A stretch of 64,000 nt of DNA from Rhizobium sp. Pop5 (GTDB taxonomy: Bacteria; Pseudomonadota; Alphaproteobacteria; Rhizobiales; Rhizobiaceae), in assembly GCF_024721175.1 (NCBI RefSeq), contig NZ_CP099399.1:1674001-1738000 (forward strand), in the 5' to 3' direction. Below are positions 45,197-53,262 of this stretch, piece by piece. The notes beneath the pieces were generated by a model. That model did no database searches and had not been told where the DNA came from. It was given only the letters and a program-made list of their open reading frames with translations. The stretch's first letter is position 1, and the number at the start of each line of letters is the position of its first letter. A program made the position numbers and the translations under genes.

Positions 45197-45224
45197 AAGT
45201 TCCTCCGGGAGTGGAACTTTTTTT
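45197..45224 (+). terminator. Intrinsic terminator of the small gene
   Basis: Perfect 7-bp stem AAGTTCC (45197-45203) with GGAACTT (45213-45219), a 9-base loop, then TTTTT. It starts ten bases after the stop codon at 45187. Confidence 0.8.
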
Positions 45225-45237
45225 CGTTTTGTGCATT
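45213..45237 (+). promoter_or_regulatory. Weak EcfG-like promoter before GlsB-type gene
   Basis: GGAAC (45213-45217), 16 bases, CATT (45234-45237), one base from the EcfG consensus CGTT. The GGAAC is shared with the terminator stem. It lies about 33 bp upstream of the ATG at 45270. Confidence 0.3.
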
Positions 45238-45269
45238 CATTCGAGTCGTGTTGTCAGGAGGGAAACACC

Positions 45270-45524
45270 ATGGAAAACGCAGGAGTGGGTTGGATTGCGG
45301 CCATCATAATCGGCGGTATTGCCGGATGGCTGGCTGAAAAGGTCATGAGCAGCAATATGGGCGTGCTCATGAACATATTGCTCGGCATCGTCGGCGCCAT
45401 TGTCGCCAACTGGCTCCTGGGTCTGCTGCACATTCAGCCGCTGGCCGGTTGGCTGGGCTATCTGATCACCGGTTTCATCGGCGCCTGCATTCTGATCGCA
45501 ATCGGCCGCGTCATTCGCCGCTAA
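45270..45524 (+). CDS. GlsB/YeaQ/YmgE-family stress membrane protein
   Basis: 84-residue integral membrane protein of the transglycosylase-associated (GlsB/YeaQ/YmgE) family. It shows the glycine-rich first helix WIAAIIIGGIAGWLAEKVM, a second helix MNILLGIVGAIVANWLLGLL and a third LITGFIGACILIAIGRVIRR. The start at 45270 has AGGAGG nearby; the open frame further upstream is not used. Family members rise during general stress; the molecular role is unknown. Confidence 0.9.
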   Translation: MENAGVGWIAAIIIGGIAGWLAEKVMSSNMGVLMNILLGIVGAIVANWLLGLLHIQPLAGWLGYLITGFIGACILIAIGRVIRR

Positions 45525-45624
45525 TCCGGTTCCGCTGGATGGCCCGTCGCGACGGTCGTCGGGCACTGGAAATTCCAAGTCGGGCGTTGATGACGTCCGG
45601 CTTTTCCCTGTCCGAATTCCAATT

Positions 45625-45906
45625 TCAGCGGCGGCTCAGCAGGCCGAAAAGATAGGCGACGCCAGCCGCGACCGCGAGTGCCATGAGCGGTTCTTCGCGA
45701 ACCTTGTCGCGCAGCCGTTCCGTCATCAGCGAAGCCTCATCGGTAACCACAGACTTTGCCCCCTGCCCCAGCGCCCGCACGCTTTCGGTTAGCCTGGAGA
45801 GATCTTCGCGCAGCGCCGTGACCTGCGCCGACAGATCGTCTGCTGCGATATCGGCCTTGACGCGCGCAGCGGTGGATTCGGCGGAAGCGGTTTTCAATTC
45901 TGCCAT
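45625..45906 (-). CDS. DUF883 (ElaB/YqjD)-like membrane-anchored protein
   Basis: 93-residue protein from the ATG at 45906 (AGGAG six bases upstream; an ATG at 45924 is in frame). A long helical, probably coiled-coil part (VKADIAADDLSAQVTALRED) is followed by the family pattern REEPLMALAVAAGVAYLFG and the end LLSRR. ElaB/YqjD proteins are tail-anchored inner-membrane proteins, some of which bind ribosomes in stationary phase. A perfect EcfG-type promoter lies upstream, so it is probably part of the general stress response. The frame stays open far upstream only because it is antisense to the ppiD gene. Confidence 0.85.
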   Translation of the reverse strand: MAELKTASAESTAARVKADIAADDLSAQVTALREDLSRLTESVRALGQGAKSVVTDEASLMTERLRDKVREEPLMALAVAAGVAYLFGLLSRR

Positions 45907-45937
45907 GGTCTGCTCCTGTTTCATGGGATGCCGCCTC

Positions 45938-45963
45938 AACGAAATGACGGCCGGAAAGGTTCC
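45938..45963 (-). promoter_or_regulatory. EcfG-type general stress promoter
   Basis: On the minus strand: GGAAC (45963-45959), 17-bp spacer, CGTT (45941-45938). This is an exact match to the EcfG consensus GGAAC-N16/17-CGTT. It gives a start near 45930, about 25 bp before the ATG at 45906. Confidence 0.75.
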
Positions 45964-46125
45964 ACCGAAGCCGATCTTTTGTTGCCCGTCGGGCCCCTGC
46001 TCGCCGCCCGCCGCTCCACGCAGCTTTTCGCGCGACAAACCCTTCATTTCCTGTCGGGTTTGTTTTAAGGAACGTCGAATGTCCGCCCGCGTGCGGGTCA
46101 ATGATACTGTGAGGTTTGCGTTTCT

Positions 46126-48018
46126 ATGTTCGACATTCTGAGAAGAGCCGCTCAGACCTGGGTTGCCAAGCTGCTGATGCTTCTGCTGGTCGCCTCCTTC
46201 GGCATCTGGGGTGTTTCCCGGTCGCTGATAACGGGCGGCAACAGCACCACGGTCGTGGCCGTCGGCGATCAGCATGTGGACGTCAACGAATTCCGCCTCG
46301 CCTACCAGCGCCAGGTGGCAAGCCTCAGCCAGCAGTTCGGCACGCGCCTCACCCCCGAGCAGGCCCGCGCCTTCGGCGTCGAGCAGCAGGTGCTCTCCCA
46401 GCTCGTCGCCGGCGCCTCGCTCGACCAGCTTGCCGAAGACATGAATCTCGGCCTCTCCGAGGATCGCCTCGCCCAGCTGATCGGCGATGACCCGGCTTTC
46501 AAGGCCGTCAACGGCAAGTTCGACCGCGAGCTCTTCATCTCGCGCCTGCGCAATGCTGGCATCCGCCAGGACGACTATATCAAGGAGCGCAGCAAGGTTG
46601 CCGTCCGCAGCCAGATCGTCGACGCCGTCTCCAACGGCTTCACCGCGCCGAAGACGCTGGTCGACGCCCTGAAGCTCTATGGCAATGAAAGCCGCAGCGT
46701 CGACTACTTGCTGCTCACCAACGCCAACATCGAGCCGATCAAGGCACCGGCCGACGACGTGCTGGCGACGTGGTTCGAAGGGGTCAAGCAGCGCTACCGC
46801 GCACCTGAGTACCGCAAGCTCATCTATCTCAAGCTGCAGCCCGCCGATATCGCCGATGCTGCGACCGTCAGCGACGATCAGATCCGCGAAGCCTTCGACA
46901 AGGGCAAGGATGCCTTTAAGACGCCGGAAAGCCGCACCATTGAGCAGCTGACCTTCGCCAGCAAGGATCTCGCCGCAGCAGCCGCAACGGCGCTGAAGAG
47001 CGGCACCAGCTTCGACCAGCTGGTCTCCGATCAGGGCAAGACGGCAAGCGACGTGCTGCTCGGCGAATTCACGAAGGACAAGGTTCCCGATCAGGCTATT
47101 GCCGACGCCGCCTTCGCGGTGGCGACCGATGGCGGCACTTCGCCGGTTGTCGATGGTTCCTTCGGCCCGGTCATCCTGCGCATCACGAATATCAAGCGGG
47201 AGACGGTCAAGAATTTCGACGAGGTGAAGGAAGATATCCGCAAGCAGCTGGCGCTTTCCAACGCCTCTCAGGAAGTGATCAACGTTCACGACCGCATCGA
47301 GGATCTGCGCGCCGGCGGCGCCACGTTGGAGGATATCGCCAACCAGTTGATGCTCAAGGCCGTGCCCGTTGATGCCGTCGATATGACCGGTGCCGGCAAG
47401 GACGGCAACGAGATCAAGGATATTCCAATCAAGCAGCAGTTGCTCGGCGAAGCCTTCAAGACCGAAGTCGGCGTCGATGCGCCGCCGCTGCCGATGGGCA
47501 ATGACGGCTACGTCTGGTTCAACGTCCGCGAAATCACGCCGGATCGCGAGCGTCCGGTCGCCGAAGTGCGCGAGAAGGTCGTCGAGGACTGGACGGCGGA
47601 ACAGCAGAAGGCCGCACTCGCAAAGAAAGCCGAAGAATTGAAGGCTGAGGCTGCAAAGGGCACCGCTCTTGCCGATATCGCCGCGCCGCTCGGCATCGCG
47701 GTCGAAAGCAAGAGCGGCTTCACCCGCTCCACCGACGATCCGGTTCTCGGCCGCGGCGGGATCACCGCGGCTTTCTCCGGTCCGGTAGATACGGTGGCGA
47801 GCGCCGTCGGCGCCGATCCGTCGACGCAGATTCTGGTGAAGGTCACTGAGGTCAATGCTGAGCCGACCGGCGACGTGCTGAACAATCGCGATGCCCAGAT
47901 CACCGCCATGGCCAATGCCGCCGGCGACGATATTCTCGATCAGATGGTCAACCTGCTGCAGACGCAGTACGGCGCGCAGATCAACCAGAAGCTCGCCGAG
48001 CAGGCGACGGTTCGCTAG
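46126..48018 (+). CDS. ppiD: PpiD-like periplasmic peptidyl-prolyl isomerase
   Basis: Membrane-anchored folding factor of the SurA/PpiD family, 630 residues. One membrane helix near the N-terminus ([20 protein letters not shown], residues 14-33) is followed by a SurA-type N-domain ([20 protein letters not shown]), a central parvulin-like PPIase region (about 255-370) and a C-terminal helical part. It helps fold proteins emerging from the Sec channel. It heads the ppiD-trpD-trpC-moaC-moeA run with 16-bp spacing to trpD, an order common in rhizobia. Confidence 0.88.
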   Translation: MFDILRRAAQTWVAKLLMLLLVASFGIWGVSRSLITGGNSTTVVAVGDQHVDVNEFRLAYQRQVASLSQQFGTRLTPEQARAFGVEQQVLSQLVAGASLDQLAEDMNLGLSEDRLAQLIGDDPAFKAVNGKFDRELFISRLRNAGIRQDDYIKERSKVAVRSQIVDAVSNGFTAPKTLVDALKLYGNESRSVDYLLLTNANIEPIKAPADDVLATWFEGVKQRYRAPEYRKLIYLKLQPADIADAATVSDDQIREAFDKGKDAFKTPESRTIEQLTFASKDLAAAAATALKSGTSFDQLVSDQGKTASDVLLGEFTKDKVPDQAIADAAFAVATDGGTSPVVDGSFGPVILRITNIKRETVKNFDEVKEDIRKQLALSNASQEVINVHDRIEDLRAGGATLEDIANQLMLKAVPVDAVDMTGAGKDGNEIKDIPIKQQLLGEAFKTEVGVDAPPLPMGNDGYVWFNVREITPDRERPVAEVREKVVEDWTAEQQKAALAKKAEELKAEAAKGTALADIAAPLGIAVESKSGFTRSTDDPVLGRGGITAAFSGPVDTVASAVGADPSTQILVKVTEVNAEPTGDVLNNRDAQITAMANAAGDDILDQMVNLLQTQYGAQINQKLAEQATVR

Positions 48019-48034
48019 GAGGCTTGGAAACCGC

Positions 48035-49051
48035 ATGACCGATCTGAAGCCGCTTCTCGCCAAGGCAGCAAGCCGCGAGCCCCTGACCCGTGACGAGGCC
48101 CGCCAGGCCTTCGATATCCTGATGTCCGGCCAGGCAACGCCTTCGCAGATCGGCGGCTTCCTGATGGCATTGCGCGTTCGCGGCGAGACGGTCGACGAGA
48201 TCGTCGGCGCGGTCACCACGATGCGCTCCAAGATGCTGCGTGTGGAAGCGCCCGCCGACGCGATCGATATCGTCGGCACCGGTGGTGATGCCAGCGGCAC
48301 CTACAACATCTCGACGCTGGCGGCCCTCATCGTCGCCGGCGCTGGCGTTCCCGTCGCCAAGCACGGCAACCGCGCGCTGAGCTCGAAATCGGGCGCTGCC
48401 GACAGCCTCGCGGCACTCGGCGTCAATCTCGAGGTCACCCCCGAGATGATCTCCCGCTGCATCGCCGAGGCCGGCGTCGGCTTCATGTTCGCGCAGCAGC
48501 ACCATTCGGCCATGCGCCATGTCGGCCCCTCGCGCGTCGAACTCGGCACGCGCACGATCTTTAACCTGCTTGGGCCGCTCTCCAATCCGGCCGGCGTCAA
48601 GCGCCAGCTTCTCGGCGTCTTTGCGCCGCAATGGGTGGTGCCGCTTGCCGAAGTCATGCGCGATCTCGGTTCCGAAAGCGTGTGGGTCGTGCACGGTGAT
48701 GGCCTCGACGAAATCACCACGACCGGCAAGACCAGTGTCGCCGCGCTGGAGAACGGCCAGATCCGCACCTTCGAGCTGTCGCCGGCCGATTTCGGCGTGT
48801 CGCCCTGCGTGCTCGCCGATATCAAGGGTGGAGACGGCACCGTCAACGCCGCAGCACTTCGCGAAGTGCTTGCCGGCGCAAAGAATGCCTATCGTGATAT
48901 CGCGCTCGCCAATGCGGCTGCATCGCTCGTCATCGCCGGGAAGGCAGAGACGATCCGCGACGGTATGAAGCTCGCGACGGAATCGCTGGACAGCGGCGCC
49001 ACGGCGTCCGCGCTCGACAAACTCATCGCTGTTTCCAACGATATCGACTAG
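48035..49051 (+). CDS. trpD: Anthranilate phosphoribosyltransferase
   Basis: Second step of tryptophan synthesis: anthranilate plus PRPP gives phosphoribosyl-anthranilate. 338 residues from the ATG at 48035. Characteristic parts are [17 protein letters not shown] (PRPP-binding GTGGD), [21 protein letters not shown] and HPSR-type [20 protein letters not shown]. It is in an operon between ppiD and trpC (9-bp gap). Confidence 0.96.
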   Translation: MTDLKPLLAKAASREPLTRDEARQAFDILMSGQATPSQIGGFLMALRVRGETVDEIVGAVTTMRSKMLRVEAPADAIDIVGTGGDASGTYNISTLAALIVAGAGVPVAKHGNRALSSKSGAADSLAALGVNLEVTPEMISRCIAEAGVGFMFAQQHHSAMRHVGPSRVELGTRTIFNLLGPLSNPAGVKRQLLGVFAPQWVVPLAEVMRDLGSESVWVVHGDGLDEITTTGKTSVAALENGQIRTFELSPADFGVSPCVLADIKGGDGTVNAAALREVLAGAKNAYRDIALANAAASLVIAGKAETIRDGMKLATESLDSGATASALDKLIAVSNDID

Positions 49052-49060
49052 GATCGCCTC

Positions 49061-49873
49061 ATGACCGATATCCTGAAGAAGATCGAAGCCTACAAGCGCG
49101 AGGAAATCGCTGCCGCCAAGGCAAAGACCTCGCTTGCCGACCTGAAGGCCATGCAGGCCGGCCAGTCCGCCCCGCGCGGCTTCCAAAAGGCGCTCGTCGC
49201 CAAGCGCGATGCCGGTCAGTTGGGCCTCATCGCCGAGATCAAGAAGGCAAGTCCGTCCAAGGGGCTGATCCGACCGGATTTTGATCCGCCGGCGCTTGCA
49301 AAGGCGTATGAAGCCGGTGGCGCGGCCTGCCTTTCGGTTCTCACCGACATTCCGAGCTTCCAGGGGGCACCGGAATTCCTGACGGCAGCGCGCGCCGCCT
49401 GTGCCCTGCCCGCGCTGCGCAAGGATTTCATGTTCGAGACCTATCAGGTCCACGAGGCGCGCGCCTGGGGCGCCGATTGCATTCTGCTCATCATGGCGTC
49501 TCTGACGGATGACGATGCGGAACGTCTGCAGGACGAGGCTTTCTCGCTCGGCATGGATGTGCTGGTCGAAGTTCACGACGCGCCGGAAATGGAACGCGCA
49601 CTGAAGCTTTCCTCACCGCTCGTCGGCATCAACAACCGCAATCTGCGCACCTTCGAGGTCAGCCTCACGGTCAGCGAGACGCTGGCTGCCATGGTGCCCG
49701 ATGATCGGCTGCTGGTCGGCGAAAGCGGCATTTTCACCAATGCTGATTGCAAGCGCCTGCAGGCGGCCGGTATCAATACCTTCCTCGTCGGCGAAAGCCT
49801 GATGCGAAAAGATGACGTAACGGCCGCCACCCGCGCGCTGCTCTTCGGCGAAGCCGCAATTGCGGCCGAATGA
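49061..49873 (+). CDS. trpC: Indole-3-glycerol-phosphate synthase
   Basis: Fourth step of tryptophan synthesis, closing the indole ring. 270 residues, TIM barrel. Active-site segments are [44 protein letters not shown] and VGESGIF. It is a free-standing TrpC, not fused to TrpF. Its stop is followed by the moaC start 1 bp later, so translation is probably coupled. Confidence 0.96.
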   Translation: MTDILKKIEAYKREEIAAAKAKTSLADLKAMQAGQSAPRGFQKALVAKRDAGQLGLIAEIKKASPSKGLIRPDFDPPALAKAYEAGGAACLSVLTDIPSFQGAPEFLTAARAACALPALRKDFMFETYQVHEARAWGADCILLIMASLTDDDAERLQDEAFSLGMDVLVEVHDAPEMERALKLSSPLVGINNRNLRTFEVSLTVSETLAAMVPDDRLLVGESGIFTNADCKRLQAAGINTFLVGESLMRKDDVTAATRALLFGEAAIAAE

Positions 49874-49874
49874 T

Positions 49875-50372
49875 ATGAGCGGCGGAAAGCCCGGCCTCAC
49901 CCATATCGATGCCTCCGGCGAGGCGCATATGGTCGATGTCTCCGACAAGGTCGAGACGGTGCGCATTGCCACGGCCGAGGGCCATGTGAAGATGGCGCCG
50001 GAAACCCTTGCGCTGATCCGCGAGGGCAATGCCAAGAAGGGCGATGTGATCGGCACCGCGCGCCTTGCCGGCATCATGGCGGCAAAACGCACCGCCGATC
50101 TCATCCCGCTCTGCCATCCCCTGATGCTGACAAAGGTCACGGTCGAGATCGAGGAGGATGCCGCCCTGCCCGGCCTGCACGTCACGGCAACCGCAAAGCT
50201 GACCGGCAAGACCGGTGTAGAGATGGAGGCGCTGACCGCCGTTTCGGTCGCCTGTCTGACGATCTACGACATGGCCAAGGCCGCCGACAAGGCAATGGAG
50301 ATCGGCGGCATCAGGCTGCTCGAAAAATCCGGCGGCAAATCCGGTGATTTCAGACATCCGGAGGCAAGATGA
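49875..50372 (+). CDS. moaC: Cyclic pyranopterin monophosphate synthase
   Basis: Molybdenum cofactor synthesis, converting the MoaA product to cyclic pyranopterin monophosphate. 165 residues from the ATG at 49875. The family signature is [15 protein letters not shown] (around residues 73-87), followed by [19 protein letters not shown] near residue 125. It overlaps the moeA start by 4 bp. Confidence 0.95.
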   Translation: MSGGKPGLTHIDASGEAHMVDVSDKVETVRIATAEGHVKMAPETLALIREGNAKKGDVIGTARLAGIMAAKRTADLIPLCHPLMLTKVTVEIEEDAALPGLHVTATAKLTGKTGVEMEALTAVSVACLTIYDMAKAADKAMEIGGIRLLEKSGGKSGDFRHPEAR

Positions 50373-51592
50373 GCCTTCTACCGGTCCCGGAGGCCCTGAA
50401 CCGTTTGCTCTCTCGCGCAAAGCCCGTCACGGCATCCGAGACACTGCTGCTCGCCGAGGCCGAAGGTCGTGTCCTGGCCGTCGATCTCAAGGCCGGCCTG
50501 ACCCAGCCGCCTTTCAATGCATCCGCCATGGATGGCTACGCGCTGCGCCGCGAGGACGCGCCTGAGCCTGGCGTCCTGTTGAAAGTCATCGGCACGTCTT
50601 CCGCCGGCCACGGCTTCGAAGGAAGCGTTGGCAAGGGAGAAGCTGTTCGCATCTTCACCGGCGCGCCTGTCCCGCCGGGCGCCGATAGCGTCCTGTTGCA
50701 GGAGGATGCCGAAAAGATTGAAGGCGGCATCCGAACGAATTTCCCTGTCCGGCAAGGCCAGCATGTACGCCCTCGTGGCCAGGATTTCGCCGAAGGCGAA
50801 GCGGTGCTCCCTGCTGGCGCGGTGCTTGATTTTTCGCGGCTGACCGTCGCGGCCGGCATGAACCGGCCCGATGTTGACGTGCTCCGGCGTCCGCTGATAG
50901 CCATCCTGGCGACCGGCGACGAATTGCTGCCGCCCGGAAGCACGCCCGGCCCGTCGCAGATCATCGCCTCCAACACCTTCGGCATCGCAGCCCTTGCCCG
51001 CAAAGCCGGCGCCGATGTGCTCGATCTCGGTATCGTGCCTGACGATAAAGCCAAGATCACCGCCGCGATCGACAAGGCGCGGGATGCCAAGGCCGATGTT
51101 ATTGTCACCCTCGGCGGCGCTTCAGTTGGCGATCATGATCTGGTGCAGGCGACGTTGATCGAGGCGGGCATGCAGCTCGATTTCTGGCGCATCGCCATGC
51201 GCCCCGGCAAACCGCTGATGGTCGGCAGCTTCGGCGAGACCCATGTGCTCGGTCTGCCCGGCAATCCGGTCTCGAGTTTGGTCTGCTCGCTGCTCTTCCT
51301 CGAGCCGCTGATCCGCAAACTCGCCTCCCTGCCGCCGGTGCAACGCGAGGCAATGGTGGAGGCGGCCGTCACGCTGCGCGCCAACGACCACCGCCAGGAT
51401 TATATCAGGGCGAAACTGTCGAAATCCGCCGCCGGAAACTGGCTGGCCGAACCCTTCGGCAAGCAGGATTCCTCGATGATGAAGGTCTTCGCCCAGGCCG
51501 ACTGCCTCATCATCCGCCCGCCGCATGCGCCGGAGCTACCAGCCGGAGCGCCCTGCCCGGTCATGCTGTTGCGGCCGGACCTGCTCGGCTGA
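50369..51592 (+). CDS. moeA: Molybdopterin molybdenumtransferase
   Basis: Inserts molybdenum into adenylated molybdopterin. 407 residues, normal for the family. Features are [14 protein letters not shown] (residues 49-62), the [17 protein letters not shown] region, the MogA-like fold with [13 protein letters not shown] and [14 protein letters not shown], and [11 protein letters not shown]. It is the last gene of the ppiD-trp-mo operon. Confidence 0.95.
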   Translation: MSLLPVPEALNRLLSRAKPVTASETLLLAEAEGRVLAVDLKAGLTQPPFNASAMDGYALRREDAPEPGVLLKVIGTSSAGHGFEGSVGKGEAVRIFTGAPVPPGADSVLLQEDAEKIEGGIRTNFPVRQGQHVRPRGQDFAEGEAVLPAGAVLDFSRLTVAAGMNRPDVDVLRRPLIAILATGDELLPPGSTPGPSQIIASNTFGIAALARKAGADVLDLGIVPDDKAKITAAIDKARDAKADVIVTLGGASVGDHDLVQATLIEAGMQLDFWRIAMRPGKPLMVGSFGETHVLGLPGNPVSSLVCSLLFLEPLIRKLASLPPVQREAMVEAAVTLRANDHRQDYIRAKLSKSAAGNWLAEPFGKQDSSMMKVFAQADCLIIRPPHAPELPAGAPCPVMLLRPDLLG

Positions 51593-51685
51593 TATTGCAG
51601 TTTCAGTTATTTCGATCTCTGGGCGATCTTTTTCCGCTCCCGCGCCGATCGGGGCAGCAGGAGCCACATTTGTAGGTGAGGTTTA

Positions 51686-52360
51686 ATGTTATCCAGGTGT
51701 ACGGTGTCGGCTGTCATCCTTCTCGCAGCCTGTTCGGTCGCCGTTGCGGCGGTGCAAGGAAGCCCCGCACTGGAACCATCTTCCGCCGCGAATGCCCCCT
51801 GGGCGATTGAGTGGCTAACGCCCGAGTTGAAAGAAGCAGCGACGCCAAAAACACTTATTCTTTGCTCTGATAGCATGGCCGAGCATCTCAGGCGGTACCG
51901 GTCGCTGATTGAAAAGCTCAGTGTGCTGAAAGGCCATACAATCCTGGATGGAAGCGAGCTTGAGGCGCGCAAGCCAGTACCCGACATCGGCTACATGGTC
52001 TTCGCGCATAAAGGTAATGAGGACCAGATCGTACGCAATTGCGTTGCAAATTACCCGGAACTCCAGCCAATTGTCACTGACTTCATCGAAAAGGAGATAT
52101 CGGCAGAACAAGATCAATTTCAGAATCTTATAAAATATGGAATTTTGCCGAAAGAGGCACAGCCACGCCAATGTTTTGGAAGGTATTACTACCAGACCGA
52201 AGACTATTATCCGACGAGAGCCACAAAGAAATGGTTTGCTCTGATCGAGATGGACTATTCATCCGACAATAGATGTTTTGACCAGTCTTTTTCAGCTGCC
52301 TTTGGCATTGATCCTGAATCCTGTCGTTCAGCCGGCATCTGCGTCGATGACGGAAAATAA
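51686..52360 (+). CDS. Exported protein of unknown function
   Basis: 224-residue protein with an N-terminal signal (about 1-21, VILLAACSVAVAA). The mature part has several cysteines (ILCSDSM, VRNCVANYP, PRQCFGRYYY, NRCFDQ, ESCRSAGICVD), which suggests disulphides in the periplasm. No family is recognised. The segment around 52080-52280 is more AT-rich than its neighbours, a sign of possible acquisition. It follows moeA, where I would expect lexA in many rhizobia. Confidence 0.65.
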   Translation: MLSRCTVSAVILLAACSVAVAAVQGSPALEPSSAANAPWAIEWLTPELKEAATPKTLILCSDSMAEHLRRYRSLIEKLSVLKGHTILDGSELEARKPVPDIGYMVFAHKGNEDQIVRNCVANYPELQPIVTDFIEKEISAEQDQFQNLIKYGILPKEAQPRQCFGRYYYQTEDYYPTRATKKWFALIEMDYSSDNRCFDQSFSAAFGIDPESCRSAGICVDDGK

Positions 52361-52444
52361 AGGCACTGCGTCCTCACCGAGCATGCAGCCTTTGGCTCAG
52401 GTAGAGGATAACGCGGTAGCAAGACGAATTGTCGATCTCGCCTT

Positions 52445-53131
52445 TCAGCTATTGCTGACAAGCGAAAAGACGCCCGCCTGAACCGCGCCACTCCCCCGCC
52501 CCTCGCCGAAATCCGGAACCGCATGAGCCGCAATCCGCTGAAGTTCTTTCTGCGGCAAGTAGGCGCGATGGGGATCGCCGATCAGCACCTCGATGCCGGA
52601 GGCCTGGCAACGCCGCAGGAAAGCCATCACGCGCAAGGCAAGCGCGGAATCGTAAAACAGGTCGCCGACAACGAGGAGATCAGTCTCCTCTGGCGGCAGC
52701 GCCTCGATGATATCGGCGGCGACGGCGACGATGTTCACGCCGTTCACCGCCGCGTTGAGACCGATTGCGGCAATGGCGTTGGCATCGACATCGACCGCCG
52801 TCACCGCGGCAGCTCCGGCCTTGGCCGCCGCAATGGCGACGAGCCCGGAGCCGGCGCCGAGATCGACGACGCGGCGGCCGGCGACCACTTCCGGCCGATC
52901 GAGCAGATGGCGGGCAAGCACGGCGCCGCCGGCCCAAGGATAGGCCCAGTAAGGCGCCGGATCGGCTTCTCCGCGGCCGGCAAGCCGCCAGAGCCCGCTC
53001 GCAGGGCCCGCGGTATGGAGGAGGATTTCGGGAGTGGCGGGAACGGGTGAAATCGGCAGATAGGCCTGGATGAAGGCGGCCGGATCGGGACGCGGCGGGC
53101 CGGAGCGTTTCATCGTCGTCATGCTCCCCAT
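52445..53131 (-). CDS. Class I SAM-dependent methyltransferase (METTL20/PrmA-like)
   Basis: SAM-dependent methyltransferase, up to 228 residues (in-frame ATGs also at 53122 and 53113). Motif I is VVDLGAGSGLVAIAAAKAGA (about residues 89-108), the acidic loop is TAVDVDANA, and the post-motif LLVVGDLFYDSALA recalls protein-lysine methyltransferases such as the ETF-beta enzyme and PrmA. The upstream PYWAYPWAGGAVLARHLLD is also typical of that group. The target protein is not known. It ends convergently with the exported protein gene. Confidence 0.85.
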   Translation of the reverse strand: MGSMTTMKRSGPPRPDPAAFIQAYLPISPVPATPEILLHTAGPASGLWRLAGRGEADPAPYWAYPWAGGAVLARHLLDRPEVVAGRRVVDLGAGSGLVAIAAAKAGAAAVTAVDVDANAIAAIGLNAAVNGVNIVAVAADIIEALPPEETDLLVVGDLFYDSALALRVMAFLRRCQASGIEVLIGDPHRAYLPQKELQRIAAHAVPDFGEGRGSGAVQAGVFSLVSNS

Positions 53132-53262
53132 CCCGCTATAAAATCCAACGATTCAAGAGTTCTTCATGGCGAGATGCGGCATGCCGCTGTCGAGACATTC
53201 CGCTTGTCGGCCAATCGTCAGACAAAGCCCTCCGCCCGAACCGGCGAAGGGCTGCGGCGAAA

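Noticed and set aside
46069..46092. GGAAC-N16-CGTG upstream of ppiD as an EcfG promoter
   Set aside because: The -10 part departs from CGTT and a housekeeping folding gene is not a typical EcfG target; too weak to report.
45625..48300. An 891-codon open frame on the minus strand
   Set aside because: Only its last ~93 codons are a protein (DUF883-like) with its own RBS and promoter; the rest is antisense to ppiD and trpD and is an effect of GC-rich codon use.
47981..49576. A 531-codon minus-strand frame across trpD and trpC
   Set aside because: Antisense to two unmistakable tryptophan genes.
52278..52481. Short plus-strand frame overlapping the ends of the exported-protein and methyltransferase genes
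   Set aside because: No convincing RBS and a sequence with little character; most of it overlaps flanking genes.
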